A DNA stretch of 64,000 nt from Anaerolineaceae bacterium (lineage in GTDB: Bacteria > Chloroflexota > Anaerolineae > Aggregatilineales > Phototrophicaceae). The notes under the pieces are model-generated. The model worked only from the letters and a program-made list of their open reading frames with translations. It ran no database searches and was not told the DNA's origin. Where the stretch lies: the NCBI GenBank assembly GCA_028818375.1, contig JAPPOB010000010.1, positions 1,302,001 to 1,366,000 of the forward strand, written 5' to 3'. Below, piece by piece: positions 7,708-15,247 of this stretch; the first letter of the stretch is position 1, and every line of letters begins with the position of its first letter. The translations under genes and the position numbers were made by a program.

Positions 7708-8175
7708 TCACCCTGCGGCGCCCGCCTCCAGCGCCTGCAAGGCCCGCGCCACACTGGCCTCCGGGCTGATGCCGACCTTCATGTCGATGAGGATACCCTG
7801 TTCGTCGATCACCCAGCAGGAGCGCCGCGTGAGCGGCACTTTCGCCAGGCCGAGCAGCGATACACCGGCTTCCCACTCGCGAATGACCCGCTGTTCAGGG
7901 TCACTGAGCAGATCGTAGTTGAGCCCCTGCTCGCTGTGCCAGGCCTTAAGTTTCTCCTGGCGGTCGTTGCTCATGCCCAGCACGACGGCGTTGCCAGCCT
8001 CGAAGCGCGGCAGTTCATCACGGAAGCCGCATGCCTGTTTCGTTCAGCCGTAGGTGCCGGCCTTCGGGAAGGCGAAGAGTACGACCACCCGCCCGCGTAA
8101 ATCGCCCAGACGCAGGGGCTCTCCGTCCTGATTGGGAAGCGTGAAGTCCGGCGCCGGCTGTCCGATGGCGATCAT
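7708..8175 (-). CDS. Probable selenocysteine-containing PrxQ/Bcp peroxiredoxin (in-frame TGA = Sec44)
   Basis: Translation from ATG 8175 gives MIAIGQPAPDFTLPNQDG, runs to PKAGTYG, meets TGA at 8046-8044 (codon 44) and continues in the same frame as TKQACGFRDELPRF to a natural stop at 7708; 155 residues in all, normal PrxQ length. The TGA is exactly where PrxQ has its peroxidatic Cys (Cys44 of the neighbouring paralogue), and the resolving Cys49 is retained. A hairpin with a GU-containing apical loop follows, so UGA is best read as selenocysteine; the active site would be UxxxxC. The start codon overlaps the preceding gene's stop as ATGA. Without recoding, only a 43-aa stub or a fragment from an internal ATG near 7983 would be made. 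Alternatives: a nonsense mutation or sequencing error at this one codon. No selA/B/C/D genes are in the window. Confidence 0.8.
8006..8046 (-). promoter_or_regulatory. Candidate bacterial SECIS element with its UGA codon
   Basis: Read on the minus strand: UGA (8046-8044), 12 unpaired bases, lower stem UGCGGC (8031-8026) with GCCGCG (8011-8006), upper stem UUC (8025-8023) with GAA (8016-8014), a two-base CU bulge on the 3' side, and apical loop CGUGAU (8022-8017). The loop begins 21 bases after UGA and has G as its second base followed by U, as expected for SelB-binding bacterial SECIS elements. The cysteine paralogue can form a similar lower stem but not the UUC/GAA upper stem or the GU loop. 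Not verified by folding software. Confidence 0.65.
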
Positions 8176-8930
8176 GGCTGGTCCCCACAGAACCGGGCGT
8201 CAAGAGTTTCGACGACCATTTGTCGCAGAACGCTCTCTTCAATATGCTGTGGCAAACGCGCTGAACCAGGCCCACTACTTGGGAAAAGTTTGGTAAGCGC
8301 CTTCGGGATCGCGCGGAATTCATGGGTGTTCAGTAGTCGTCTTTGCATATGCGAGGGCTGCTGCCTCAGCCAATGCAAAATAGCGTTGCGAACATTAACA
8401 TGGCGTTGGGCAGGGTGGCGAAACAACTCCTGCGCGTTACGCATCATCCCATTGAAGAGCGCAGTCGCATCATCAAATTCCTGTTGCTGCAACCAATGTC
8501 CGATTTCAAAATCCTCGTATCGAAACGTATTCGTGGCCGCCTGTGAGGGATTGACCCGACGTTCGCTGGCCGAACGCAACAAGCGCCAGCGTCGTTCATG
8601 TGACCCGTCAGCGCGCAGCCCATACCAGCACTTGTGCGCCAGCGCCTGCCATAGTAATTCGCGTACTTCGTCTCGCAGCGCCGTGCCCTCAAGCACGCCT
8701 GATTGCCTCACCGCTCGCCCCAGCACCCAAGCCTTCAGCAAGGGTCGGGGCTCCCTGTCACCAGCGTACTCCTTTAGACGTGACAGTGCGTCGTCCAACA
8801 GAGCGTCCAGTTGCGGGTCGAGCGATTCGGCTTCGCTTCGATATTCCTCTGCACTCAAACGAACCGGGCGACCTGTACGAACTTCTGTAGCACGTACACC
8901 ATCCCGCTCGCTCCAGAGCAACACTGCCAT
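8172..8930 (-). CDS. Unknown protein, third gene of the HARE-HTH/GHKL operon
   Basis: 252 aa, not recognised. Predominantly helical, with charged and Trp/Arg-rich segments in the middle (LLWQALAHKCWYGLRADG) and a likely helical C-terminal half (EIGHWLQQQEFDDATALF). No catalytic motif is apparent. ATG 8930 overlaps the ATPase stop as TGATG, so translation is coupled; a TTG one codon upstream is possible. Its own stop overlaps the selenoperoxiredoxin start as ATGA. Base composition is lower in GC than the flanking housekeeping genes, like the two genes upstream, so it probably arrived with them. Confidence 0.75.
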   Translation of the reverse strand: MAVLLWSERDGVRATEVRTGRPVRLSAEEYRSEAESLDPQLDALLDDALSRLKEYAGDREPRPLLKAWVLGRAVRQSGVLEGTALRDEVRELLWQALAHKCWYGLRADGSHERRWRLLRSASERRVNPSQAATNTFRYEDFEIGHWLQQQEFDDATALFNGMMRNAQELFRHPAQRHVNVRNAILHWLRQQPSHMQRRLLNTHEFRAIPKALTKLFPSSGPGSARLPQHIEESVLRQMVVETLDARFCGDQP

Positions 8931-11512
8931 CAAGCAACTCTTTCCCGAAGTATTCTCTGCATTAGGGCCACCGTTTCCCGGATTTTCTGGGAAATCTCAA
9001 GTGAGGATGAGTCTGTTGAAATAGCAAGACTCTCCAATTCATCCAAACGCCTCTGATAGTCATCATGCAGGGCTATGCCGATACCCTCCAATTGCATGTC
9101 TCTCATCTGCGACAGGTTTGAAGCGTCGCCATGCTCCACAGGGCGGAGTGCCCAATCCAAGAGACCATTAAAGACAATCTCTTCCGTGTACACCTCCACC
9201 GACGCCTGTTTCAATGCAGTCCTCAAAGGATACTCTTTTCGATAAAACAGCGTATGTGAATCTCCTTCTCCCTGCAACCACCACATGGCAGGACAACGAT
9301 GGTTGTTCGTACTCTTTATGAGGAATGGCAAGTCGCTGTCAGTTGCACTCGGTTCATTCTCGAACCAGATGACCTTTTTCGCATGAGAAAGTGAGGCTTG
9401 CATTTCACGATCTTCGCGCGCGTACAAATCAGCCCGCAGTTCGACGCGCCCCGGTTCAGAAGTGAACGGCTTGGCAACCTCATCAAGAGTCCGTTTGACA
9501 TCTCCCTTCAACACGAGGCAAATCTCACCGAACCACGCGGACTCACGCAGCGGAGAATCACCTGCGAGAGTACCAGCCAACGACACTGATGCATCGCTAA
9601 CCAGTGTTTCACCGTTTAGGCTGGCGACAACAAAACCCTCGAAGTCTTCAATGCTTCGGTTAGTGACCGAAATTTGTGCCAGCAAGCGGTCACCGCTACG
9701 AACACGGAGCTGGTTTGGATCGTCCAGATTTACTACAGAAATCGACAAGGTTTGCGGTTTCTGCGGGGGTGGGGGCGGTGGCTCGCACGCCACGTAAAGC
9801 CGGCGGGCACTTTCTGCAACAGGTACACCACCAACATAGACTTCGGCCCGCAACGTATAGACTCCTGGATGCGGGCAAGACATTTGTCTCCTGTTCAAAT
9901 TCCCTCGCCCTTGAAGAACCTGCCAATCTTTGCACCTGCATATGTAATTCGAGTGGAAAAGCTCGCTTTCCTTGCGCAGTAGTGTGTGTCGAACGCCGTC
10001 AGAATCCGTCAGGGTTAGAAGCAAATCAAACGCAAAGGCCTGTGATTCCTCGGATTGAAAATCGACAGTTACGTTGAGATTCTTCAACTCATCACCGTAA
10101 TTTACCTTCGTTGTGCCTGACCGTGGATAATCCAAGTGAAGACTGCAGGTCCATTGCTCTTGTTTTTCAAATGAACTGTTCGAACCATGCCGGTAATTTG
10201 GAACCAGAAACGTTCCTGCAATTCGTTTTCCCACTTTTCTTTCAATTTCTGTGGCATCTTTCTCATCTACCGTTGTGTCTTCTATCCATTCCATTTGAGT
10301 AGAAAAGTGATGTACTTTCTCCTTGAGCCAAGAACGGATTGCACGCTTATGTCCTCCATCTTTTCGACGAAATCCATCATGCTGTGAGTTTTCTATTTTT
10401 CGCAATTCCTTGTCGGAATCCCTGTCAAATTCGACAAAGCCGCGAAACCCTGCTTGCTTATCCTTTGGAATCTCTTCCCAAAATTCTCCTCTAACTCCAA
10501 GGGTCTCAATCCACTGCTGTTTGCGAAGCAATTGAATGCCCGCGTACTCGGGATGCTCCCTTAGTTCCCCATTTATCTCGTCATCTGTTAGCGCATCATC
10601 ATGAAACAGAACCAAGCGCTTCACTTTCAACCTGCCCTGATGAATTAGCTGATCTTCCCACATCATCAGTGCGGTGCCGTTTCGGCCTTTTATCAATTGA
10701 GCTGGCTGGCCGGTTTTGCGCGGCAAGTCCTGCCACCATCGAGGGATATCGATCGTGGTGCTATTTCCATTTTCGTCAACAACCCTAATGTCCAATTTCT
10801 TCGTTTGTATGGCTCGCCACCAGCATCGTTGAAGCCACCCGGCCAACTCTCCGTCTCTAAATGCTTCCAACGCATCTTGACCCAAAAAGGGAACTACTAT
10901 TCGAGTGCCAATCTCTCGCAGTGGCTCTAGAGCAAGTGGAATATCTATTCCACCAAAATTGTAGCTGTCCTGTTGAATTGCTTGGCGGGCTTTGGCATCG
11001 AGCAAGGGTGGCGAAAAAACTTTGTCACCGGGCCGGCAAATACGCATGCCCAGTCGATACTCGCCATTCTCTAGAAGAGTATCATAAAGAATCACCATGC
11101 TTCGAAAATCGCTAGGTACATCAGAGTGGTACAAGAATGCGGCCTTTCCCTGACCACGGGAACCCAGCGCATCTTCATCCTCTTTGGTAAAGCCTTGCGC
11201 TTCAAAATCAGCCCAATTGTGATCCCGTCTGTTGCCATTGGAATCCAAATCGCCCGGTGGCAGGATCGGTCCCTTTAGACCAAAAGTGCCCCAGTCTGTC
11301 ACCGTAAGAGTGTGACAAGATTGGCCAGAATTAGTTTCTCGACGCAAGAGCCGGTATTCGACAAAGACTTTCCCAGAGCGTCTTGCGTCCAGTGCATTCT
11401 GCACGGGTTCTTGCGCCAATGCGCGGATGGGACCCATTTTATAGCCGTCAACAATGTTATCGACGAGCTGGACCATATTTGCTGAGGTATTGACAAACTG
11501 AGGCTCACTCAT
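8930..11512 (-). CDS. GHKL-type (HSP90/MutL/MORC-like) ATPase of an accessory operon
   Basis: 860 aa. Residues ~20-150 show a GHKL ATP-binding site: N-box AQEPVQNALDARR (Glu35, Asn39, Asp42), a DxG box in VTDWGTFGL, and ALGSRGQGKAAFLY as the glycine-rich lid. The C-terminal half looks like beta-sandwich domains separated by a proline linker (EPPPPPPQKP, near residue ~590), followed by a helical tail ending RERVA. GHKL ATPases of this shape, related to MORC and MutL homologues, are known in bacterial conflict systems; no named system is recognised. ATG 11512 overlaps the HARE-HTH stop as ATGA. AT-rich relative to neighbours, indicating transfer. Confidence 0.8.
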   Translation of the reverse strand: MSEPQFVNTSANMVQLVDNIVDGYKMGPIRALAQEPVQNALDARRSGKVFVEYRLLRRETNSGQSCHTLTVTDWGTFGLKGPILPPGDLDSNGNRRDHNWADFEAQGFTKEDEDALGSRGQGKAAFLYHSDVPSDFRSMVILYDTLLENGEYRLGMRICRPGDKVFSPPLLDAKARQAIQQDSYNFGGIDIPLALEPLREIGTRIVVPFLGQDALEAFRDGELAGWLQRCWWRAIQTKKLDIRVVDENGNSTTIDIPRWWQDLPRKTGQPAQLIKGRNGTALMMWEDQLIHQGRLKVKRLVLFHDDALTDDEINGELREHPEYAGIQLLRKQQWIETLGVRGEFWEEIPKDKQAGFRGFVEFDRDSDKELRKIENSQHDGFRRKDGGHKRAIRSWLKEKVHHFSTQMEWIEDTTVDEKDATEIERKVGKRIAGTFLVPNYRHGSNSSFEKQEQWTCSLHLDYPRSGTTKVNYGDELKNLNVTVDFQSEESQAFAFDLLLTLTDSDGVRHTLLRKESELFHSNYICRCKDWQVLQGRGNLNRRQMSCPHPGVYTLRAEVYVGGVPVAESARRLYVACEPPPPPPQKPQTLSISVVNLDDPNQLRVRSGDRLLAQISVTNRSIEDFEGFVVASLNGETLVSDASVSLAGTLAGDSPLRESAWFGEICLVLKGDVKRTLDEVAKPFTSEPGRVELRADLYAREDREMQASLSHAKKVIWFENEPSATDSDLPFLIKSTNNHRCPAMWWLQGEGDSHTLFYRKEYPLRTALKQASVEVYTEEIVFNGLLDWALRPVEHGDASNLSQMRDMQLEGIGIALHDDYQRRLDELESLAISTDSSSLEISQKIRETVALMQRILRERVA

Positions 11513-12006
11513 TGCCCAATCTCCTTCTTACGATTGCCACGCTTGTGTTCACCTACATTGCGCGCATTAGGATAGTCCTTACGCAAGGCATAGAAACCCC
11601 GACTTGTGGGACGCACAAATCGTGGCTCTTTGCTGATCATCGCGACCAAGGTGCTAGCTGGATCCTTTCCGCCGAGTTTCACGCCACGAAGCTGTACTTC
11701 ATCAGCCAGTTCACGATAGTGCACCGGATTCTTGTGTTTCTCAGCAAGGATTTGCTCTACGAGGTCACAAACTTCGTCGTAACTTGCCTTTCGGGCAACT
11801 GGCAATGAGTTAGTCTCCGACGTGCCGGACAATTCGAGAACGCCTTCAAGGTGTGAAATCATCTGTGAATTCTTGGCCAACTGTAATTGAAGCGCTTCTA
11901 CCTCCTTGCTAAGGTCTTGCGATTCTGTTTTCAAAGCTGTCAGTTTTCCAGACACGATACTGCGAAATTCCTCTGTATTGAGTCCGGGATCTCTGTTATT
12001 ATTCAC
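11509..12006 (-). CDS. Coiled-coil protein with C-terminal HARE-HTH-like winged helix
   Basis: 165 aa. Residues ~15-65 form a coiled coil (KLTALKTESQDLSKEVEALQ). Residues ~75-145 resemble the HARE-HTH fold (YDEVCDLVEQILAE, then NPVHYRELADEV, LGGKDPASTLVAMI and PTSRGFYALRKDY), a winged helix found in RNA polymerase delta, ASXL proteins and several bacterial restriction-type proteins. A basic tail follows. A likely role is DNA recognition or partner recruitment for the ATPase encoded next. The start is GTG 12006 with GGAGG seven bases upstream. First gene of the operon. Confidence 0.8.
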   Translation of the reverse strand: MNNNRDPGLNTEEFRSIVSGKLTALKTESQDLSKEVEALQLQLAKNSQMISHLEGVLELSGTSETNSLPVARKASYDEVCDLVEQILAEKHKNPVHYRELADEVQLRGVKLGGKDPASTLVAMISKEPRFVRPTSRGFYALRKDYPNARNVGEHKRGNRKKEIGQ

Positions 12007-12039
12007 GACATTTCCTCCGCATTTATGCTGTCAGTAGAA

Positions 12040-12068
12040 ACAATAGCACGGATCGTCAGAACTGTCAA
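12040..12068 (-). promoter_or_regulatory. Strong promoter of the HARE-HTH/GHKL operon
   Basis: Consensus TTGACA (12068-12063), 17-base spacer and TATTGT (12045-12040) on the minus strand, about 35 bases before the GTG start. The operon therefore carries its own housekeeping-type promoter, lying immediately after the end of the upstream glycosyltransferase gene. Confidence 0.75.
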
Positions 12069-12113
12069 GAGATTGGTAGGAATCTCATTATTTCCTTTAA
12101 GTGACTTCTGTAA

Positions 12114-14057
12114 TCAGGCTGGTAAAGGAAACGCGCCCAACAGCAAATGATCCCGGCCATCCGGAGCCGGCAGGCGCTGACCCGTCTCGCGGCCGTACCA
12201 GCCGGTCACGAGCATGTACTCGCCCGCCGCCAGGTCCTCAGGCAGTTGCAATCGAAACTCGTGGCTGATGATCGTCTCCTGCGGGTCGTCCCAGTCGGAG
12301 GTCCCGCGCCGCGTATCGGGCAGCGGCGGCCCATCCACCTGGGCGACCAGGACCCCATCGGCGTCCAGCAGGTGATTGAAGACGACGTAGTCGCCGTCGG
12401 TCGGCGCGTCGGCCTGCCAGTAGAAACGCCAGGCGAATGTGACACCAGGCCGGACATCCGCCACATCCAAATCGTGGCCGAGCAGACGAATGCTGCCCAA
12501 CCGGCTCTCCTCCGCCGTTTGCAACTGCGTCGGGGTGCGCAAGGCCAGGACCACCATGGACGGGCCGCGATTCGCATCCGAGGGCGGCCAGGCCTTCAGC
12601 AGGGTCGTGCCCGCCAGATAGCCCTGCGGGTCATCGTCCAGCCAAGCCGCGTAATCGCGCCAGGGCAGAATGGCGAAGTCGACGCCATCGGCGCGCCAGT
12701 CGGCCAGGGGCCGCTCGCCGAGGTGGAACTGACCGGCGAAGTCGAAGGCCGTGACGCCGGGATAGCCGCCCCAGTCGCGGTTGAGCGTCTTGTGGTTTTC
12801 CACCGTGGCGATGAAGCGGCCGGCCGGCAGTGTGGTATCCGCCCATGAGGCCAGATCGTTGCGCCGGTCCGGCAGCGTGTGTTCGTACGCGTTGGCCAGC
12901 GAACCCTGCAGTGAAGGCAGCGCCAGCAGCAACATCAGCGCGAAAGCCGCCAACGCGGGCGCGTCACGGCGCTTGCCGCGCCACCCGGCCCGCTCACGCA
13001 GCAACGCCAGCCACTGCGCCCAGCCGATGCCGGAAAGCGTCAGCAGCAGCAGCGTCGAGGTGAGCAGCAGGCGCAGCGGCTGTTCGCCAAAGAGTCCCAC
13101 GCCAAGATAAACGGCCAGCGCCGCAAGCAGCAGGTAAAGCGCGGCCAGTCGCTGCCAGGCCTGACGCGCGCGGCCCGTCAGCAGGGCCAGCCCCGCCCAG
13201 CCAGGCGCCAGCAGACGCAGGTCCAGAATGCCCAGCATGTTGCCGAGGTTGCCAAGCGGCGCCTGCAGCAGGGCCGCGGGCGTCAGTTGCGTCACCTGGC
13301 GCCAGTTGCGGATGGGCGAGTCCTCGCCGGCCTCCAGCGCCGGGGTCAGCAGGAAGAGCCAGGCCAGAAACAGCGCCAGACGCAGGGCGTTGCCGGCGAC
13401 AACGCGCCGCCAGGACGCGCCGGCCAGCAGCGGCGCGAGGGTCACCAGCGGCGTCAGGAACAGCGCCTGGTATTTGAAGAGGGCCGCCAGCATCAGGGCG
13501 TAGCCGGCCCAGGTCGTCCAGCCTGGGCGACGGTACTGGACGCCCGCCAAAGTCAGCCACAGCGCCAGCAGGCTGAAAAGCGCGGTGAAGCTGTCGGCGG
13601 TGGCGAAGCGGCTGTGATCGACGAGCCAGGGGGTGACCGCCGCAATACCCGCCGCAATGAGACCGGCAGGCGGGCCGGCCCCGTGGTAGCCCAGCAGGGC
13701 CAGCAGGGCGATGCCCAGCAGACTGGCGCCGATGGCGATCAGTCGCACCGGGCCGGTGACGATCGACGGCGGCTGCGCCGGGTCCTGCCAGTAGCGCACG
13801 AAAAGATAGTGCAGGGCGACGATGCCCGGCGGATAGGAATGTTTGCCGATGGAGCGGGAAGTTCCCTGGTCCAGCACCAGGCGCGCGGCGAGGAACTGGT
13901 TGGGTTCGTCGGGGTGGTCGATATAGGGCAGACCGAAGTTGTAGCCGGTGAAGCGCAGGCCGCCCGCCAGCAACAGCAGGACCAGCAGCGTCAGCCACCA
14001 GTACCGGGCGGGCCACAGCGGTCGTGGCGGGGCACCCGGCAGGGCAGTCGCTTTCAT
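12114..14057 (-). CDS. GT39/PMT-type membrane glycosyltransferase
   Basis: 647 aa. About 10-12 hydrophobic helices fill the first ~430 residues, and a soluble domain occupies the rest. The first external loop carries YIDHPDEPNQF, the acidic motif of lipid-linked-sugar glycosyltransferases (ArnT/PMT superfamily), and HSYPPGIVALHYLF follows. It would transfer a sugar from a polyprenyl-phosphate donor to protein or lipid on the outer face of the membrane; donor and acceptor are unknown. The C-terminal ~170 residues look like a beta-rich domain (DVADVRPGVTFAWRFYW). ATG 14057 overlaps the upstream DUF1269 stop as ATGA. Confidence 0.85.
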   Translation of the reverse strand: MKATALPGAPPRPLWPARYWWLTLLVLLLLAGGLRFTGYNFGLPYIDHPDEPNQFLAARLVLDQGTSRSIGKHSYPPGIVALHYLFVRYWQDPAQPPSIVTGPVRLIAIGASLLGIALLALLGYHGAGPPAGLIAAGIAAVTPWLVDHSRFATADSFTALFSLLALWLTLAGVQYRRPGWTTWAGYALMLAALFKYQALFLTPLVTLAPLLAGASWRRVVAGNALRLALFLAWLFLLTPALEAGEDSPIRNWRQVTQLTPAALLQAPLGNLGNMLGILDLRLLAPGWAGLALLTGRARQAWQRLAALYLLLAALAVYLGVGLFGEQPLRLLLTSTLLLLTLSGIGWAQWLALLRERAGWRGKRRDAPALAAFALMLLLALPSLQGSLANAYEHTLPDRRNDLASWADTTLPAGRFIATVENHKTLNRDWGGYPGVTAFDFAGQFHLGERPLADWRADGVDFAILPWRDYAAWLDDDPQGYLAGTTLLKAWPPSDANRGPSMVVLALRTPTQLQTAEESRLGSIRLLGHDLDVADVRPGVTFAWRFYWQADAPTDGDYVVFNHLLDADGVLVAQVDGPPLPDTRRGTSDWDDPQETIISHEFRLQLPEDLAAGEYMLVTGWYGRETGQRLPAPDGRDHLLLGAFPLPA

Positions 14058-14623
14058 GGCTGGCGTCGCATCTCCGGCTCTTCCCCGGCCGCCCCCTCGT
14101 CCATTCGCGCCACGGCGAAGCGCGCCTCATGCAGGTATTCCACCAACTCGGCGCGATAGGGTTTCAATTCCAGCCGCAGGCGCTCCAGCGAGTCCACGCC
14201 TTCCTCGAATTCCAGCACCAGCGCGGGGTGGCCGGCCTTCAGTTCGGCGGCGAGGGTCTTGACCTGCAGGTTGCGAAAGTCGGAGTCGATCAGGGTGGCG
14301 GCGGCGCGGCTGACGCCCGCCCCCACCAGGCCGCCGGCCAGCGCGGCCAGCACCAGGGCGATCAGGGCCATGGCGCCGGGCAGGGCCAGGGCGCCCTGCT
14401 GCGCCACACCAACGGCCATCATGATGGCGCCGAGGCCGGCGCCGGCGTACATCACCTCATGCGAACTGATGTCATCGTCCAGCACCACAATTTCACCGTC
14501 GCGCGCCCGGGCGATGATGACCGCGTGTTTCAGCGCCAGGTCGTCCAGTCGTCCAATGTGGTCGAGCGCCTTGCCCAGAATCACGCGCGAGGGAAAGACC
14601 GCGACTATCGTTTCCTCAGCCAT
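14054..14623 (-). CDS. DUF1269 membrane protein
   Basis: 189 aa. An N-terminal alpha/beta part (IVAVFPSRVILGKALDHI...DGEIVVLDDD) is followed by a glycine/alanine-rich membrane hairpin (~60-105, AGAGLGAIMMAVGVAQQGAL and ALIALVLAALAGGLVGAGVS) and a C-terminal alpha/beta domain. This matches the DUF1269 family, found near stress and membrane genes, with no established biochemical function. AGGAG about nine bases upstream supports ATG 14623. Translationally coupled to the glycosyltransferase downstream. Confidence 0.8.
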   Translation of the reverse strand: MAEETIVAVFPSRVILGKALDHIGRLDDLALKHAVIIARARDGEIVVLDDDISSHEVMYAGAGLGAIMMAVGVAQQGALALPGAMALIALVLAALAGGLVGAGVSRAAATLIDSDFRNLQVKTLAAELKAGHPALVLEFEEGVDSLERLRLELKPYRAELVEYLHEARFAVARMDEGAAGEEPEMRRQP

Positions 14624-14721
14624 GCGGTTTGGCTCCTGCGGGACGCCATGCCGGCGTGTTTCCCGGGCGTGATGGCGATTGTACGGAAGGCCCTGGCGCC
14701 GGTCAAGCGACGGCGCCTCGT

Positions 14722-15156
14722 TCAGGGCCTCTCCTGTGGGTCGATGAAGAGCGCCTTGCGTTCATTGGCCAGCGTGAAGTCGAAGCCGACGGCGCGGAAA
14801 AACGCGTCGTTGGAGGTGATGGCCATCACTTCCATCACCCGCCGCTCGCGCGCGATCGTCACACAGGCCTCCACCAGGCGCCGCCCCACCCCCAGGCCCT
14901 GCATGGCATCCGTGACAGCCAGACTGCGCACTTCCGCCAGGCGGGACGAATAGATCTCCAGCGCCGCGCAGCCGACCACCTTCCCGTCCTGCTCGGCGAC
15001 GACGAAGGTGGGCAACAGGAATTCGATCTCTTCCGTCGCCCGCTGCAGCAGTCGCCCCGAGGTCACGTGCGGCTCAATGAGCGCGCGAATGGCCGCCACG
15101 TCCTCCCTGCGCGCCCGGCGCACGCCTGGGTCCGCACCCCTGCCCTGCGAATTCAC
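14722..15156 (-). CDS. GNAT N-acetyltransferase, similar to short ArgA-type N-acetylglutamate synthases
   Basis: 144 aa from GTG 15156, with AGGTGG upstream (no in-frame ATG is available). The GNAT acetyl-CoA site is visible as LAVTDAMQGLGVGRRLVEAC (R/Q-x-x-G-x-G/A), preceded by the strand EVRSLAV. The N-terminal RRARREDVAAIRALIEPHV...GRLLQRATEEI and CAALEIYSSRLAEVRSLAV resemble the stand-alone N-acetylglutamate synthase group, which would make it an arginine-biosynthesis enzyme. No other arg genes are near, so substrate is uncertain. It has its own promoter with a palindrome just upstream. Confidence 0.78.
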   Translation of the reverse strand: MNSQGRGADPGVRRARREDVAAIRALIEPHVTSGRLLQRATEEIEFLLPTFVVAEQDGKVVGCAALEIYSSRLAEVRSLAVTDAMQGLGVGRRLVEACVTIARERRVMEVMAITSNDAFFRAVGFDFTLANERKALFIDPQERP

Positions 15157-15187
15157 AGCCGAAACACCACCTCGCTCGCGTTCATGA

Positions 15188-15216
15188 ATTGTATACCCGG
15201 CTGACAAAACTCTTAA
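15188..15216 (-). promoter_or_regulatory. Promoter of the GNAT gene
   Basis: TTAAGA (15216-15211), 17 bases, TACAAT (15193-15188) on the minus strand, 31 bases before the GTG start. The -35 box is weak and the -10 box good. Confidence 0.5.
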
Positions 15217-15219
15217 TAC

Positions 15220-15231
15220 CTGTTGCAACAG
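15220..15231. promoter_or_regulatory. 12-bp perfect palindrome upstream of the GNAT promoter
   Basis: CTGTTGCAACAG is a perfect 12-base inverted repeat located three bases upstream of the -35 box of the GNAT gene, between it and the end of the VWA gene. The position suits an activator or repressor half-site pair. A chance occurrence in GC-rich DNA cannot be excluded. Confidence 0.3.
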
Positions 15232-15247
15232 CCCGATGACGCAGCGC

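Noticed and set aside
7708..7983. Separate 91-aa peroxiredoxin fragment starting at ATG 7983
   Set aside because: It would lack the active site; in-frame homology continues upstream through the TGA to ATG 8175.
10122..10130. CGTGGATAA resembling a reverse DnaA box
   Set aside because: A single one-mismatch copy inside the GHKL ATPase coding sequence, with no cluster nearby.
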